From Lantana camara (taxonomy: Eukaryota; Streptophyta; Magnoliopsida; Lamiales; Verbenaceae): 64,000 nt of DNA. The position numbers were made by a program, and so were the translations under genes. Positions 32,965 to 46,381 of this stretch are shown one piece after another (positions within the stretch are counted from its first letter, which is position 1; each line of letters opens with the position of its first letter). The notes beneath the pieces are model-generated. The model saw nothing but the letters and a program-made list of their open reading frames with translations. It had not been told where the DNA came from and searched no databases. The stretch covers positions 22,713,001-22,777,000 of the forward strand of contig CM074856.1 in NCBI GenBank assembly GCA_037501455.1, given 5' to 3'.

Positions 32965-35900
32965 TGTTAGGAATAGTGCCCTAGAAAGCCGATTGTATAT
33001 CTGCTTTGTGCTTTTCCTTATTGTAATCACAGACAATCTTTGAATGAAATAACGAATTGAGGCAACACTTCTTTATATGCTCTTGTTTGGTATGCGTTTA
33101 CATTAGCTGTGCATGTATGAGAACTCCCCTAATCCTGATGACTTTAGGACTCTACCATTTAGGTGAAATGGTTCATGAAACGAGCCCTATATCACATAAG
33201 TCATGATTAGTAAAATACTCCAAGCCGATGAGTCCTACAGACAGTGGGAGTGTCAACCTGACTCCTCTAAGGCTTGCTTGTGGGATCACGCCCTTAAGAA
33301 GGACCACCTTGTTTCATGGAGGTGCAAAGTGTATAGTTGATACGTGCGTGATACATGAGGGTGCTTACTTTAATAAGTAAGTTCACTGAGGTGCCCCGTG
33401 TGAGAGCATTCCTAAATGGGAAAGGAAGTTTCTATTTCAGGAAATGGAAACTTCCAGATTAGGAAATATCTCACGAGTCATTGATGTGATTAAATTGATC
33501 CTTAGACTTGAGGTTCCTTGTCACTTTATGAGTTAACTCTGTAGTCTTAGGTATAAGCTTTAAAGGGTGTCGCCTTAGACAACTGATTCAAGGCTTATGC
33601 TGGGGCTGCACAAGTGATTCATGAAAGTGAATGAGAATCAAGAAAGGACCTACACTTGCATTTGCAAGGTGATCTCTTATTGTGTAAGTCATTCATATGC
33701 CATATGGAGTCCTTGGCCAAGGCAGTAGATCAAGACATCAAGAAAAGTGTTTCTTGGATTGAGATCAAATGGATATGAAATGCACTTAGCTTTAAGACCA
33801 GATTATTAGGGTTCTGATTATTCCCTTGCCCTAGATCTTGGTTGAGAGATAGTAAGTAGGAGGATTGTATCTCACATGAATCAATGACTTAAAGGTTCTG
33901 TCGAATCCGAACATTCCAATTCAGCTAGGGGTTAAACACCTGTTGCTAGACTATGGTCGTTTAATCCGTGGACTGATTAATTAATTAGTGAATTAATTAA
34001 TTAGGGTCACTGCTAATTGAATTGAGAACCTAGAGGGTCACACACAACAACTTGGTTACATGAGTTGAGGCTTTAAAATGATTAAACGAGTTAATCGATC
34101 CTAGAGGGTTCCACACGTATGAAACCACACGTATGGGTCACGTGACTGGACACGTGTCATTGTGACACGTGTGCCACACGTGATTGTCTCCAATTTTGAA
34201 TTAAAAAGAAAGTCTTATTTTGGAGAAAAAAATAATAATAATAATCTAGTTAATTAATTATGAATTAATTAATTAGATAAAATAAGTTATTTATTTTAAA
34301 TAAATAATGTATAAAATAATCCAAAATAGTTTGGATATTTTTAGCTCTCTTAAAAGTTGACTTGAATTAGAATTCAAAGTCAAAGTTGGAAAATACTTGA
34401 TGATCAAGTAATAGGAGAGAGAGGAACCAAATCCTTGCCCAACAAGGATTAGGATCGGCGCTGTAGTGCCCCCTAACACTACAACTCCCGCGCCGTACTA
34501 CCCTCGAGTGGATGTGAGACCCGAGAAATACTACGGCGAACGGTATAGATAGTACTTAAGCAGAGTGTAGGGTAAAATACAGCGAAAAATGAAAGGATTT
34601 AAAATTTGCAACAAGCAACGTGATAACACACAGAAAAGTGCATGATATTGTAAGGGGGTAATATAATAGCGTAGTATACGGAGTTAATGTATAAAAGCAA
34701 TTTATCAGTAATATATACATGATCAGGATTAAATGCTCTTAATCTAAGCCTGATCTAATAAATATGACACCTATAGCTTCAAGATACCTCTAGGTGTCGT
34801 TATCCTCGCTCCCTGAAATCATGTATTTAAAAACAGGCGAGGTATTAGTCAAAGTGACTAAGTGAAGGAAGTATTAGATTTAGATATATATATGGTTATA
34901 TATATATAGATAAATATGTATATATAAAATCATAGCAATAGGATATAGCAAATATGATACGGTTCATAAGTGAGAAACCGGGATAGGGGTATTTGGAGTT
35001 TATTTATAAATGATGAACCGTTTAATAAAAGATTTGTACCGCCTGCAAGTAAGGCGTCTCCCTCCGATCTCCTTAAAATATTTGTAAAATAGTACCGGGC
35101 TGATCAAGGCACCAGTACTTTAATAAAAGTAAATATGATAATAACTCCGCAACACCGTAGTGTCAGTAGGGGAGCAAACCCTACCGACGATATGTATATA
35201 TGTGGGAGGAAGCTATCTCTCCCAGGGAGGTTGTCTCCCTTGTAAGTCTCTTGGCGTGGAGTAACTAACCTCCAGCTAAACCACTACCAAGAGTTGGTGG
35301 CGGTCTGTGGCACCAACAATACTCTCGGCCCGTTACCTTCCAAGTATTGCTCGACACAGCTGCACGCCGGGCCCATTTTGATAAATGATAATGATTGACT
35401 TGCTTAGTCGGGAATCAGTTCTTAGTATTAATAGGACTGAAATATATAATGTCCGGATAAGATCCTGATTCCGACTTATTGGTATTTTCCTCATAAAGAG
35501 GAATTTGTATAATATTGATATATATATATATATATATATAGATAGGAAATCAAATAATAGATAGGTTTGGAAATCCTTTTATAATTAGATATAGATATAA
35601 ACATGATTCCAGTTGAAAATGTTTTAACCCTCACCTATACCGGTAGTCAAGTAGATTCCATCGTTCGGTCCTAGTTTTGCCTGAAAGTATTAACTACTAT
35701 AGGCTTAGGACTAAGTTCTTGTTATTTTAATCAAATAGGCACATATGATACATAATGTAACACATTAGATCTTATTGTTCTAATCAAGAAGTTACATAAC
35801 ATGTAACAAGTTAAAGAATTCCCGGTAAACCCTAATTTTAATTGTTTAAGGGAATTTAATTAATTAATCAGGTTTCATGAATTCTTTAACCATTCAAATA

Positions 35901-38252
35901 TTTATTATCCACATTACAATCCTAATTGAAGTATTAGAAATAAGTTTTAGGGTTTAATTCAACAATGTAGGTTGATTTGGAATTATTTTACAATTTACCG
36001 ATTTTTGGAATAATTTGGATAAAATCTTTCTTTAAAATTTCTAAAACCCATTTTATAATTATTTTTAAATTATTTTCGAAATTAATTGAATATGGGTTGA
36101 CTAAAAAGTCAAAGTTACTATTGAAAACATTTACTATTCAATTTCTTATGAATTAAACACTTTATAACATAAAATCGAACACACACATACACACACTATC
36201 ACAGGTACACCCTAATTTGTTCAAGAACATTATGAATGTGTTCTTGAGCTCGTGAATATGTTCATACAAGCTCAAGATCATATTTAATAAGTTCTAAGTC
36301 CATAACACATAATTAAAGTCATAATGTAGCACTTTATATAACTTTAATCATAAAATTAATTCTAAAGAAATTAATCTAGGCATGAATTTAATCAAACAAG
36401 AACATAATTATTTAAATACATATTCATATTATATCATATCATAATTCATGCATTTTATTAAATAAAATTCCATAATGTAGGCACATTGTACATAAAACTA
36501 ACAATTATGCACTTATTTTATAAAATAAAATTCCTAAAGCATAATTTAATTAAATCTAAGCATGCCACTATTATTATTATACTAAAGACATAATATAAAG
36601 CATGAAATAATAAAAGAAAAGCACACCTTGTGAGAGAGAGAGGGTATTGCCGTGACTTTTGAGTGAGGGAGAGATGATTTTGTGTGAATTTTGTGTTATG
36701 ATCTCTAGGGTATTTATAGTTGTAATTTAGGGGCTTATGTTGCAATTATCCTATAGTTTATATGATGACTAAGGGGTTGAGTAGGCTAATGTATTTATTA
36801 AGGGGCTAGGTGTATATGCTAGGTGTATATGTGATGTAAGTGCTTATGTATACATAATTATGTAAGAAATACATCATAAATAAAATAAATCTAAAATAGA
36901 GCAAAATGATATAATTTCATAGGAGAATGTCTAGGTTTTAGTTTGAAATGAGAGAAATTGCAAAATAAAGAGAATCGAAAGGGCTTTCTAATGGTTATAA
37001 ATACTTAAGGTTTGAACGTCTACATTTAAAGTAGTAGTCGTTCGGGAATTTTGAAAAATACAATAAAATTTATAAACGAAGCTAGAATGTGAATTGATTC
37101 CCGAGAAAATGTCCATGATTCTTGAAATAATTCAAGGATCATTTTGACTGTAATATTGTATACCAAATGTTGGACGGTTTGGAAATTAGTTTTTACGGTG
37201 GAAATAGTACTTTGAGAAAATAAAGAAAAATTTATAAATCGAGTTAGGGTTTGTACTAGAGTTTGGAAAAGATCCTAAAATTCATAAAATAATCTGAGGA
37301 TCGTAATGGTTATAATATTGTATAGGAAAAACATTGAAATTCGGAAATTTCTAATTTAGGGCAAAACTAGGGTTTTTCAGCCGGTTTTGATTTCTACGGA
37401 AGCTACGATAAGAATTAGGGTTTGGAAATCATACCAAAATTCATAAAATTTTGCAAGGATTCTATCGAGCCCAATATTGAATAGGTAAAAGTGTTTCGAA
37501 AATTCCTACAATTAAAGATGAATAGTAACTAGGGACCTAAATGGAATTTTCAACAAACAAATTTTCAAAACATATTTCGGGATGATAAAAGCTATGATAT
37601 GAGTTTGAAAAATGTGGAAACCAACTTTCTAAGGTTTCTTAAGGTTTAGGTAAAGATCTAGGGTTCGGTGAATGAATAGTGATATGTCTATCTCAAAAGG
37701 CACAAATCATAAATCGAAACATAAATGCACATAATTCACGTAAAATGGAATACGTAATGGACCGAGGTTATAAACGCTTTCCTCTTAACCCTTTACTTAC
37801 CCGTGCTATCCTGATCTCAAAAATCCGGGCTGTTACAGGCGCCCCTCTCCCTTTTCCTATATATAGGGGAGCTCATGCTCCCCTTTAGAGCTAATTGGCA
37901 ATTCTTTTGGTTCATGTGTTGAACACCTTCCTTTCTCCAAAATCAAATAAACCCTAGGTTAAGCCTAAACACTAACTAGAGAACTAGCATCCTTACTAGT
38001 TAGATTGTGATCAAGTTGGTGGACTATTTCTAGAGACTTCAAGTTAGAAGTTTGAAGATTCGAGCTTTACCAAGGAGAGGGGATCAAGCCGCGAGAAGAG
38101 CGTTCTTGGGTGGCTTGAAACGCTTCAAGAAAGAACAAAAGAAAAGTAAGTTTTCTATCTTTACGAATTTGGTTACACGATTGTGAGTCCAAGGTCCTTT
38201 TGTTGGGAAAATTTTTTAAATTCCGCTGCTTTCTGATTCGTGTTTTCCAACA
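32965..38252 (+). repeat. Element G 5' LTR, interrupted by solo LTR K
   Basis: It begins TGTTAGGAATAGTGCCC and ends GTTTTCCAACA. Without K and its duplication it is about 1.9 kb. Compared with the 3' LTR it lacks about 50 bp near 34187 and has CACGTA in place of CACGTG at two sites near 34113-34132. Confidence 0.93.
34462..37837 (-). mobile_element. K: Tekay-like solo LTR inside the 5' LTR of G
   Basis: The 3,376-bp unit reads TGTAACAGCCCGGATTTTT at its start on the minus strand and ends in CACTACA. The perfect duplication GGCGC (34457-34461 and 37838-37842) flanks it. On the minus strand ACTATAAATACCC near 36709-36721 is a good TATA box, which supports the orientation. It carries no coding frame, and no paired-palindrome array was seen. 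It separates the U3 region of G from its TATA and leader. Confidence 0.92.
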
Positions 38253-38254
38253 AG

Positions 38255-38267
38255 TGGTATCAGAGCC
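38255..38267 (+). promoter_or_regulatory. Primer binding site of element G (tRNA-Met type)
   Basis: TGGTATCAGAGCC begins three bases after the 5' LTR and complements the 3' end of initiator tRNA-Met. Confidence 0.95.
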
Positions 38268-40498
38268 ACCTCGTTAATCGTGTTTCTGATTCGTCTCAAT
38301 TATTCTGAATTTGGTATCTTAGGCTTAGATGCGAATTAGGTATTCATGAGTTCTTTTAGAAAGCCTGAATTACGAAACTGTAATTTTTCTTAAATTTCTG
38401 AAACTGTTTTCTTGAATTGTATTTTTGAAAACCGTTTTGATTGAAATATGTTTAAATCGAATTTTTCAATTTTGGATTGAACCGGGTTTTGGAGAAACCC
38501 AAAATACGAAACGGAACACGAAAAAGGACGAGCCTAGGCGTGCTAGCACGTCGCACGCCCAGGCCCATCGCCGTCGCCCAGCCCTCCCGCAACCGCGCGG
38601 GAGGCCCTCCCGCCCTCGCCTAGGCGCGACCGCTCGCCTGTCCCGTAACCGCATGGGATAGCCGCCCGCACCGTCCCGCAACAGAGCGGGACGCCCAGGC
38701 CTTGGCGGGCACTGCTGCGCGCGACAAGCGCACGAGCCGCGCGCCTGATGCCACGCGGCGGTGCCCTCCTTTGGGCGGGTGCTTTCGGGCCTAATTTCGT
38801 GTTTTCGTGTTTCATGTTTTCGGTCCGAAAAATCCCGATTTAATTTTATTTTAATTTTATCTTTTAAAATCAGTTTTTGCTAAAATAAAATTATTTTAAA
38901 ATTTTGATTAAATTGGGATATTTGAGAAATTGATCGATTTAAATTTTGGAAAAATTATAATCTTTATTTTCTGAAAATATTGAAAAAAATAAAATTATTA
39001 ATTTTCAGAAATTAATTGGAATTTTATTAGTTTAATGTTTTTCGGGTTTTATTGAAAAGGCTCTTGAACAAGAATTGCATCTAAGTCGTGTTTTAAGCTA
39101 TTAGAGCTTAAAGCGAGAATTTTAATTTATTGGTTAAATTTAAATTCTTGCAAAAGCATGTTAGGTGATCATGGGTTTAGATCTATGTATGGTTTTAATT
39201 TATGCACATGGATGGTTTAAATTGGGGTTGGAGCCCTATAGTTGCGTTTTTCAATTGAGGTTGGAGCCTCATTTATGTGCGTACTGTTATGTGATTTATT
39301 ATGTGGCTTTCCATATTACTGTTTTTGAGGCCGGGGTATGCCCCGTGTAATTGTCTAAGGCCAATATGAAGATTGAGCCTTATTACTTTATGTCTTTTTC
39401 CTTTTTATTGTAATTTGAGAGTAGAGATAGGTGGTGAGGTTTTATTTTCATTTTGGAGACAATGCACCCATGGAGTAAGATGGACCACATTCAAGTAACA
39501 AGGAGGCCATAAGTGAAAACCCCTCAATATGTTAGGGAGGGGAATCTCAATTGTTAAATGTAATAGAGATAGGGCTCGTATTTTGTTACCGCTTTCCCTT
39601 ATGTGATTTGAACTGTTTATGTGGCATGTATGTTAGAACTTGTGATTGTGGAGTGGCTCCCACATATCACGCATAAGATAGGTAGAACCCATGATCATTA
39701 CATGTTAGTATCATGCTAGGACATGTTATCTGTTTATGTGCCTGTTTGAAATGCATTTAAGTGTACTTGCATTAATCAAGACTAATAAAATTGGATAACA
39801 TATATGTTGGTGAGGTCGAACCGGACAACTCTCCGGTTGATTCGAAAATTTCCATTAAATATTAAGCTAATTTCGAACAAATAGGTGTTTAATTCGAGAT
39901 GCAAATTTTGAATTAAATTCCTAGCATTCCATCAATAGGTTTTAAGTTTAGTAAGTGAAGCTAGTTATTGTCCGCGAGTCGTGGGATAGCTAGTGGAGCT
40001 TATTAGTTCTTAGTTACCTAATTGATCATTTTTTTAAATGATCAATATTTCGTGGTCAATTTTAGCAAGGGCGATGTCCGCGAGTCGTGGGTCGTTCGAA
40101 CTAAGTTTTGGTCATGATCTTATGATTGATGGGTCTAGCTTAACGCCTAAGTAAATATGGATGCCGCACGAGTCGTGGGTCCATATTGAAAGATAGGTGA
40201 TGCAAAAACAATTACTAAGAGTTCTAAAGGGGTTAGAATTGGTAAGTCGTACCTACCTAGGGTTCTTACTTAGAATGTCCGCGAGTCGTGGGTTCGAGGT
40301 AAAATGCCTAGGATCTTAGTACCCATTGGGAAACGTGTTCCTCTTAGATCTTTGGGAATCCTAGATCTTTGAAAAACAGTGGGAGCTACATTAGATTAAA
40401 GACCTTATCTTTTGTATATCGTTATAATTCAGCATGCTCACTAGTTCTCTGTTTTACCATTTAGGTCGTAGATTCTGTGATTCTCTACGTGTTTTGAA
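38268..40498 (+). other. Long leader of element G
   Basis: 2.2 kb without a credible frame separate the primer site from gag. A GC-rich island (about 38520-38790) holds three 18-bp inverted repeats like TCCCGCAACAGAGCGGGA at 38585, 38641 and 38674. Further on, the motif CCGCGAGTCGTGGG recurs at about 39971, 40076, 40162 (variant) and 40279. Small frames on both strands of the GC island are by-products of composition. Confidence 0.7.
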
Positions 40499-43400
40499 AT
40501 GGCAACCAAAAACCCTCTTGTATCGATCCTCGAGTCAAACAAGTTGACTGGTCCCAACTATTCTGATTGGCTGAGGAATCTGAAAATCGTTTTAGATTCT
40601 GAGAAGAGAACTTATGTTCTCTTCGAAGGGGAGCCTAGTCCCGAAGGGGAGGCTCCCACTCGGGCCGAGCGGGATGCGATTCAGAAGTGGAAGGATGATA
40701 ATCTCCAAGCCCGTTGCCTTATGTTGGCTAACATGTCTCCGGACTTGCAAAGACAACATGAGGCCATGGAATTTGCTTGGGAGATTTACGACCACTTAGA
40801 GCAACTTTACCGCCCTCATGAACGTGTTACAAGGTATAACACTTCAAAGGAATTGTTCCACTTGAGAAAGAGGGAAGGTTCAAGTGTCCATGAATATGGA
40901 CTCAAGTTTCTTGCCCTTACTGAGAAACTTGCTTCCATGGACATGCCACTGAAAGATGAGCTTTCAGTGGATTTATTGCTGGCTTCATTCAACCCATTTG
41001 TCCTTAACTTCAACATGAATCATGCTGGTACTACTGTAGCTGAGATGATTAGTCAGCTTGTGACTGCTGAAAGCACGATCAAGAAGGACAATAAGGTTTT
41101 GATGGTGAATGCTCCATCTTCCTCTTCTGGGCCTTCTAAAGGTAAGGGCAAGAAAGCCCAAAAGAAGAAGAAGAAACCCCTTAGGCCCACTGGTGGCATT
41201 TCGAAGGGGAAGGCCCAAAAGAAGAAGCGTGATCAGAAAGAGGATGTTTGCTTCCATTGTGGCAAAGCGGGACATTGGAGGAGAAACTGCCCAGAGTACA
41301 AGACTACTCTAAAGAAAGGTATCTTTCTCGTTGAAGTAAATCTTTCTATTAATTCTAGTTCTTGGGTACTTGATACCGGTTGTGGAACTCATATATGTAA
41401 TGATGTACAGATGCTAAGTGAAGTCCAACAACTCAAAGAAGGAGAATGTGTCTTGAAGATCGGCGATGGCTCAAACGTTGAAGCTCGAGCTTTAGGCAAA
41501 ATTAGATTAGATTTAGGTAGTTTTGAGTTAGTCTTAAATAAAGTCCTTTATGTACCGAGCATTATTCGTAATATAATTTCAGTTCCAATATTAGATTGTG
41601 AAGGTTATGAAACTTATATTAAGAATGGTAAATACTTTATCAAACGGAACAACTCTTCCGTTCACATCGGTACTCTAAGTAATGGACTTTACCTAACTCA
41701 AAATGTCAATATTATGAATATACAACGAGAAACGAAGCGTAAGAGAGATGACAAAGTTTCAGCTCCCTTATGGCACGCTAGATTAGGACACATTTCCAAG
41801 AACAGAATTAGCAAGATAAACACTTTAGGATCATTCTCTGAAAATGATCTCAAACAGTTGACTTCTTGCGAATCCTGTCTCAAAGGAAAAATGTCCAAAG
41901 TCCATTTTAAAGGAACTGTGGAACGTGCCACTAAGGTTTTGGATTTGATCCATACTGATGTTTGTGGACCACTTAGTGTAAGCACTAGAAACAATCATCA
42001 GTACTTCATAACCTTTACTGATGACTTTAGTCGGTATGGTTATGTATACTTAATGAAGTATAAATCTGAAGCTTTTGAGAAATTCTTAGAATTTCAAAAG
42101 GAGGTTGAGAACCAAACTGGTCACAAGATCAAAGCACTTCGATCTGATCGAGGAGGCGAATATCTTAGTGAAGAATTCCTTAATCATCTCAAGGATAATG
42201 AGATTATCTCTCAGTGGACTCCTCCGGGAACTCCTCAGCTTAATGGAGTTTCTGAGAGAAGGAATAGAACCCTACTTGATATGGTTCGTTCCATGATGAG
42301 TTTCACTGACTTACCACCTTCTTTCTGGGGTTATGCCCTAGAAAGTGCAGCAAAGATTCTGAATCTAGTTCCCTCTAAGTCAGTCCCCAAAACGCCCTAT
42401 GAAATGTGGCATGGTAAAATCCCTAGTTATTCTTACTTAAGAATTTGGGGTTGTCCTGCTTACGTGAATAGGACAATGGGAGATAAGTTAGAATCTCGTT
42501 CTAACTTATGCTACTTTGTAGGTTACCCTAAGGAATCCATAGGATACTATTTCTATGATCAATCTGAGCAAAAGGTGTTTGTTTCCAGAAATGCCACTTT
42601 TCTGGAGGAACCGTTCCTTAAAGAAAAGAAAGGCAAGATCATAGAATTAGAAGAAGTACAAAGTGACCCCACACCGCCCACTGAAGAAACGTCCCACTCT
42701 GATCAACCACAACCAATCACGAATTTCGATACACACGAAAACCCTCCTCTAAGGCGTTCTGAACGCACTCCTAGACAGCCGGAGAGATGGTGTGGATTCT
42801 TCCATGAAATCTCTCAAAAGGATAATGATCCTTTAACATATGAGGAGGCACTTTCAGATTTTGACTCTGAACAGTGGATAGAAGCCATGAAATCCGAAAT
42901 GGATTCCATGAACTCCGACCAAGTTTGGACCTTGGTAGATTTGCCTGATGGGGTCAAATCCATAGGTTGCAAATGGATCTTTAAGAGAAAGCTTGGAGTT
43001 GATGGAAGCATTGCAGCCTACAAAGCAAGACTGGTTGCAAAAGGATTCAATCAAAGATCCGGCGTGGATTTTGATGAAACCTTTTCACCAGTTGCAATGC
43101 AAAAGTCTATTCGGATCATGCTTGCCATTGCTGCATATTATGACTATGAGATATGGCAAATGGATGTGAAAACTGCCTTTCTCAATGGTGACATTGATAA
43201 AGACATTTATATGGAGCAACCCATAGGTTTCACATTCAGTGGGAGTGAGCAAAAGGTTTGCAAACTCCAAAGATCAATCTATGGATTGAAACAGGCTTCT
43301 AGGAATTGGAACATTTGATTTGATGAATCAGTCAAAGCGTTTGGCTTTATCCAAATTATGAATGAATCATGTGTTTATAGAAAGGAATTGGAGACCTCAG

Positions 43401-44407
43401 TACAATTCTTAGTACTTTATGTTGATGACATCCTTCTTATTGGGAATTCGAAGGATGACATGAAAGTGACTAAGTTATGGTTATCGAACCAATTCGAGAT
43501 GAAAGATCTTGGTGATGCGTCCTATATCCTTGGAATTAAAATCTATAGAGATAGATCTTGAAGGTTAATAGGACTATCACAGTCGATGTACATTGACAAA
43601 GTATTGAAGAGATTCAATATGGAGTCAGCAAAGGTTAAGAGCCTTCCTATGAGTGTAGGAACATGTCTTTCAAAGAAGATGTGTGCTAAGACTAGCCTTG
43701 AGAAGGAAAGAATGACTCATACACCTTATGCATCAGCAATAGGTAGCATAATGTATGCAATGTTATGTACTCGACCGGATGTGGCTTATGCACTTAGTGT
43801 AACAAGTCGTTTCCAATCTGACCCTGGAGATGGTCACTGGGCTGCCGTGAAGAATATTCTTAAGTACTTGAAAAGTACTAAAGATTTATTCTTAGTTTAC
43901 GAAGGTCATGAGGATCTTATTGTCGAAGGATACTGCGATGCAAGCTTTGCATCTGACTTAGATGATTTTAAGTCAATGTCAGGATACATTTTCTGCCTAA
44001 ATGGCGGAGCAGTGAGTTGGAAGAGTTCCAAGCAAACTACCACTGCAGATTCGACCACTGAGGCCGAATATTTAGCTGCAAATGATGCAGCTAAGGAAGG
44101 TGTTTGGATTAGAAACTTCATTCAAGAGTTGAATGTTGTTCCTAGCATGAAAGACCCCATTACTGTGTTTTGTGACAACACTGGGGCGGTTGCTCAAGCA
44201 AGAGAACCAAGATCTCACCAACGGACCAAGCACATTATGAGGAAGTATCACCTAATCCGTGATATTATCAAAAGAGGAGATGTGCAAATTGAGAGGGTCA
44301 CATCAGCAGAGAACGTGGCAGATCCACTTACTAAACCCCTTAGTCGAGAAGCTTTCCAAGGTCATCTTCAGAAGATGGGACTTAGAGTAGCTTTAGAATG
44401 GCTTTGA
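40499..44407 (+). pseudogene. Copia gag-pol polyprotein of element G with two in-frame stops
   Basis: One frame of 1,303 codons starts MATKNPLV and is broken only by TGA at 43316-43318 (codon 940) and 43559-43561 (codon 1021). Both look like CGA to TGA changes. Domains: gag (about 1-245), zinc knuckle CFHCGKAGHWRRNC (251-264), protease with active site DTG at 292, pre-integrase HHCC region (about 420-465), integrase with D487, D550 and E586 (35 residues between the last two), RT with YVDD at 974-977, and RNase H with D1147 in YCDAS. Length and order are normal for Copia. The first stop falls inside RT before the YVDD motif, so full-length RT cannot be made. All catalytic residues checked are intact. 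Confidence 0.95.
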
Positions 44408-44423
44408 TGGGCAAGTGGGAGAT
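44408..44423 (+). promoter_or_regulatory. Polypurine tract of element G
   Basis: GGGCAAGTGGGAGAT lies between the pol stop codon and the 3' LTR, as expected for plus-strand priming. Confidence 0.85.
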
Positions 44424-46381
44424 TGTTAGGAATAGTGCCCTAGAAAGCCGATTGTATATCTGCTTTGTGCTTTTCCTTATTGTAATCACAGACAATCTTT
44501 GAATGAAATAACGAATTGAGGCAACACTTCTTTATATGCTCTTATTTGGTATGCGTTTAAATTAGTTGTGCATGTATGAGAACTCCCCTAATCCTGATGA
44601 CATTAGGACTCTACCATTTAGGTGAAATGGTTCGTGAAACGAGCCTTATATCACATAAGTCATGATTAGTAAAATACTCCAAGCCGATGAGTCCTACAGA
44701 TAGTGGGAGTGTCAACCTGACTCCTCTAAGGCTTGCTTGTGGGATCACGCCCTTAAGAAGGACCACCTTGTCTCATGGAGCTACAAAGTGTATAGTTGAT
44801 ACGTGCGTGATACATGAGGGTGCTTACTTTAATAAGTAAGTTCACTGAGGTGCCCCGTGTGAGAGCATTCCTAAATGGGAAAGGAAGTTTCTATTTCAGG
44901 AAATGGAAACTTCCAGATTAGGAAATATCTCACGAGTCATTGATGTGATTAAATTGATCCTTAGACTTGAGGTTCCTTGTCACTTTATGAGTTAACTCTG
45001 TAGTCTTAGGTATAAGCTTTAAAGGGTGTCGCCTTAGACAACTGATTCAAGGCTTATACTGGGGCTGCACAAGTGATTCATGAAAGTGAATGAGAATCAA
45101 GAAAGGACCTACACTTGCATTTGAGAGGTGATCTCTTATTGTGTAAGTCATTCATATGCCATATGGAGTCCTTGGCCAAGGCAGTAGATCAAGACATCAA
45201 GAAAAGTGTTTCTTGGATTGAGATCAAATGGATATGAAATGCACTTAGCTTTAAGACCAGATTATTAGGGTTCTGATTATTCCCTTGCCCTAGATCTTGG
45301 TTGAGAGATAGTAAGTAGGAGGATTGTATCTCACATGAATCAATGACTTAAAGGTTCTGTCGAATCCGAACATTCCAATTCAGCTAGGGGTTAAACACCT
45401 GTTGCTAGACTAAGGTCGTTTAATCCGTGGACTGATTAATTAATTAGTGAATTAATTAATTAGGGTCACTGCTAATTGAATTGAGAACCTAGAGGGTCAC
45501 ACACAACAACTTGGTTACATGAGTTGAGGCTTTAAAATGATTAAACGAGTTAATCGAGCCTAGAGGGTTCCACACGTGTGAAACCACACGTGTGGGTCAC
45601 GTGACTGGACACGTGTCATTGTGACACGTGTGCCACACGTGATTGTTTAATAATATATTAAATAATTAATTTGTTAATTATTTAATAGACTTTGGTTTAA
45701 TTTTGAATTAAAAAGAAAGTCTTATTTTGGAGAAAAAAATAATAATAATAATAATCTAGTTAATTAATTATGAATTAATTAATTAGATAAAATAAGTTAT
45801 TTATTTTAAATAAATAATGTATAAAATAATCCAAAATAGTTTGGATATTTTTAGCTCTCTTAAAAGTTGACTTGAATTAGAATTCAAAGTCAAAGTTAGA
45901 AAATACTTGATGATCAAGTAATAGGAGAGAGAGGAACCAAATCCTTGCCCAACAAGGATTAGGATCGGTGCCCCTCTCCCTTTTCCTATATATAGGGGAG
46001 CTCATGCTCCCTTTTAGAGCTAATTGGCAATTCTTTTGGTTCATGTGTTGAACACCTTCCTTTCTCCAAAATCAAATAAACCCTAGGTTAAGCCTAAACA
46101 CTAACTAGAGAACTAGCATCCTTACTAGTTAGATTGTGATCAAGTTGGTGGACTATCTCTAGAGACTTCAAGTTAGAAGTTTGAAGATTCGAGCTTTACC
46201 AAGGAGAGGGGATCAAGCCACGAGAAGAGCGTTCTTGGGTGGCTTGAAACGCTTCAAGAAAGAACAAAAGAAAAGTAAGTTTTCTATCTTTACGAATTTG
46301 GTTACACGATTGCGAGTCCAAGGTCCTTTTGTTGGGAAAATTTTTTAAATTCTGCTGCTTTCTGATTCGTGTTTTCCAATA
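44424..46381 (+). repeat. Element G 3' LTR
   Basis: 1,958 bp, beginning TGTTAGGAATAGTGCCC and ending CCAATA, where the canonical CCAACA shows one C-to-T change. It contains a cluster of six CACGTG sites, a TATA box CTATATATAG at 45986-45995 and the hairpin-like GGGGAGCTCATGCTCCC just after it. Confidence 0.95.
45571..45641. promoter_or_regulatory. Cluster of six CACGTG (G-box) sites in the Copia LTR
   Basis: CACGTG cores are centred near 45575, 45589, 45600, 45612, 45627 and 45638, six in about 70 bp, roughly 350 bp before the TATA box. G-boxes are bound by plant bZIP and bHLH factors in light, abscisic-acid and stress responses. Copies in F2 and the 5' LTR keep most of the sites, with single C/T-type losses. 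Confidence 0.8.

Larger units (their letters stand above)
32965..46381 (+). mobile_element. Element G: Copia LTR retrotransposon, complete but inactive
   Basis: It has a 5' LTR (32965-38252, containing solo LTR K), a primer site, a long leader, one gag-pol frame with two stops, a polypurine tract and a 3' LTR (44424-46381). The target duplication AAAAT is perfect (32960-32964 and 46382-46386). The domain order protease, integrase, RT, RNase H defines Copia. LTRs of nearly 2 kb and the leader of over 2 kb are long for the superfamily. I do not assign a lineage. It lies inside LTR H. Confidence 0.96.

Noticed and set aside
38520..38790. CpG-island promoter or host gene on either strand
   Set aside because: It lies in the leader between the Copia primer site and gag; its frames follow from GC-rich composition and have no domains.
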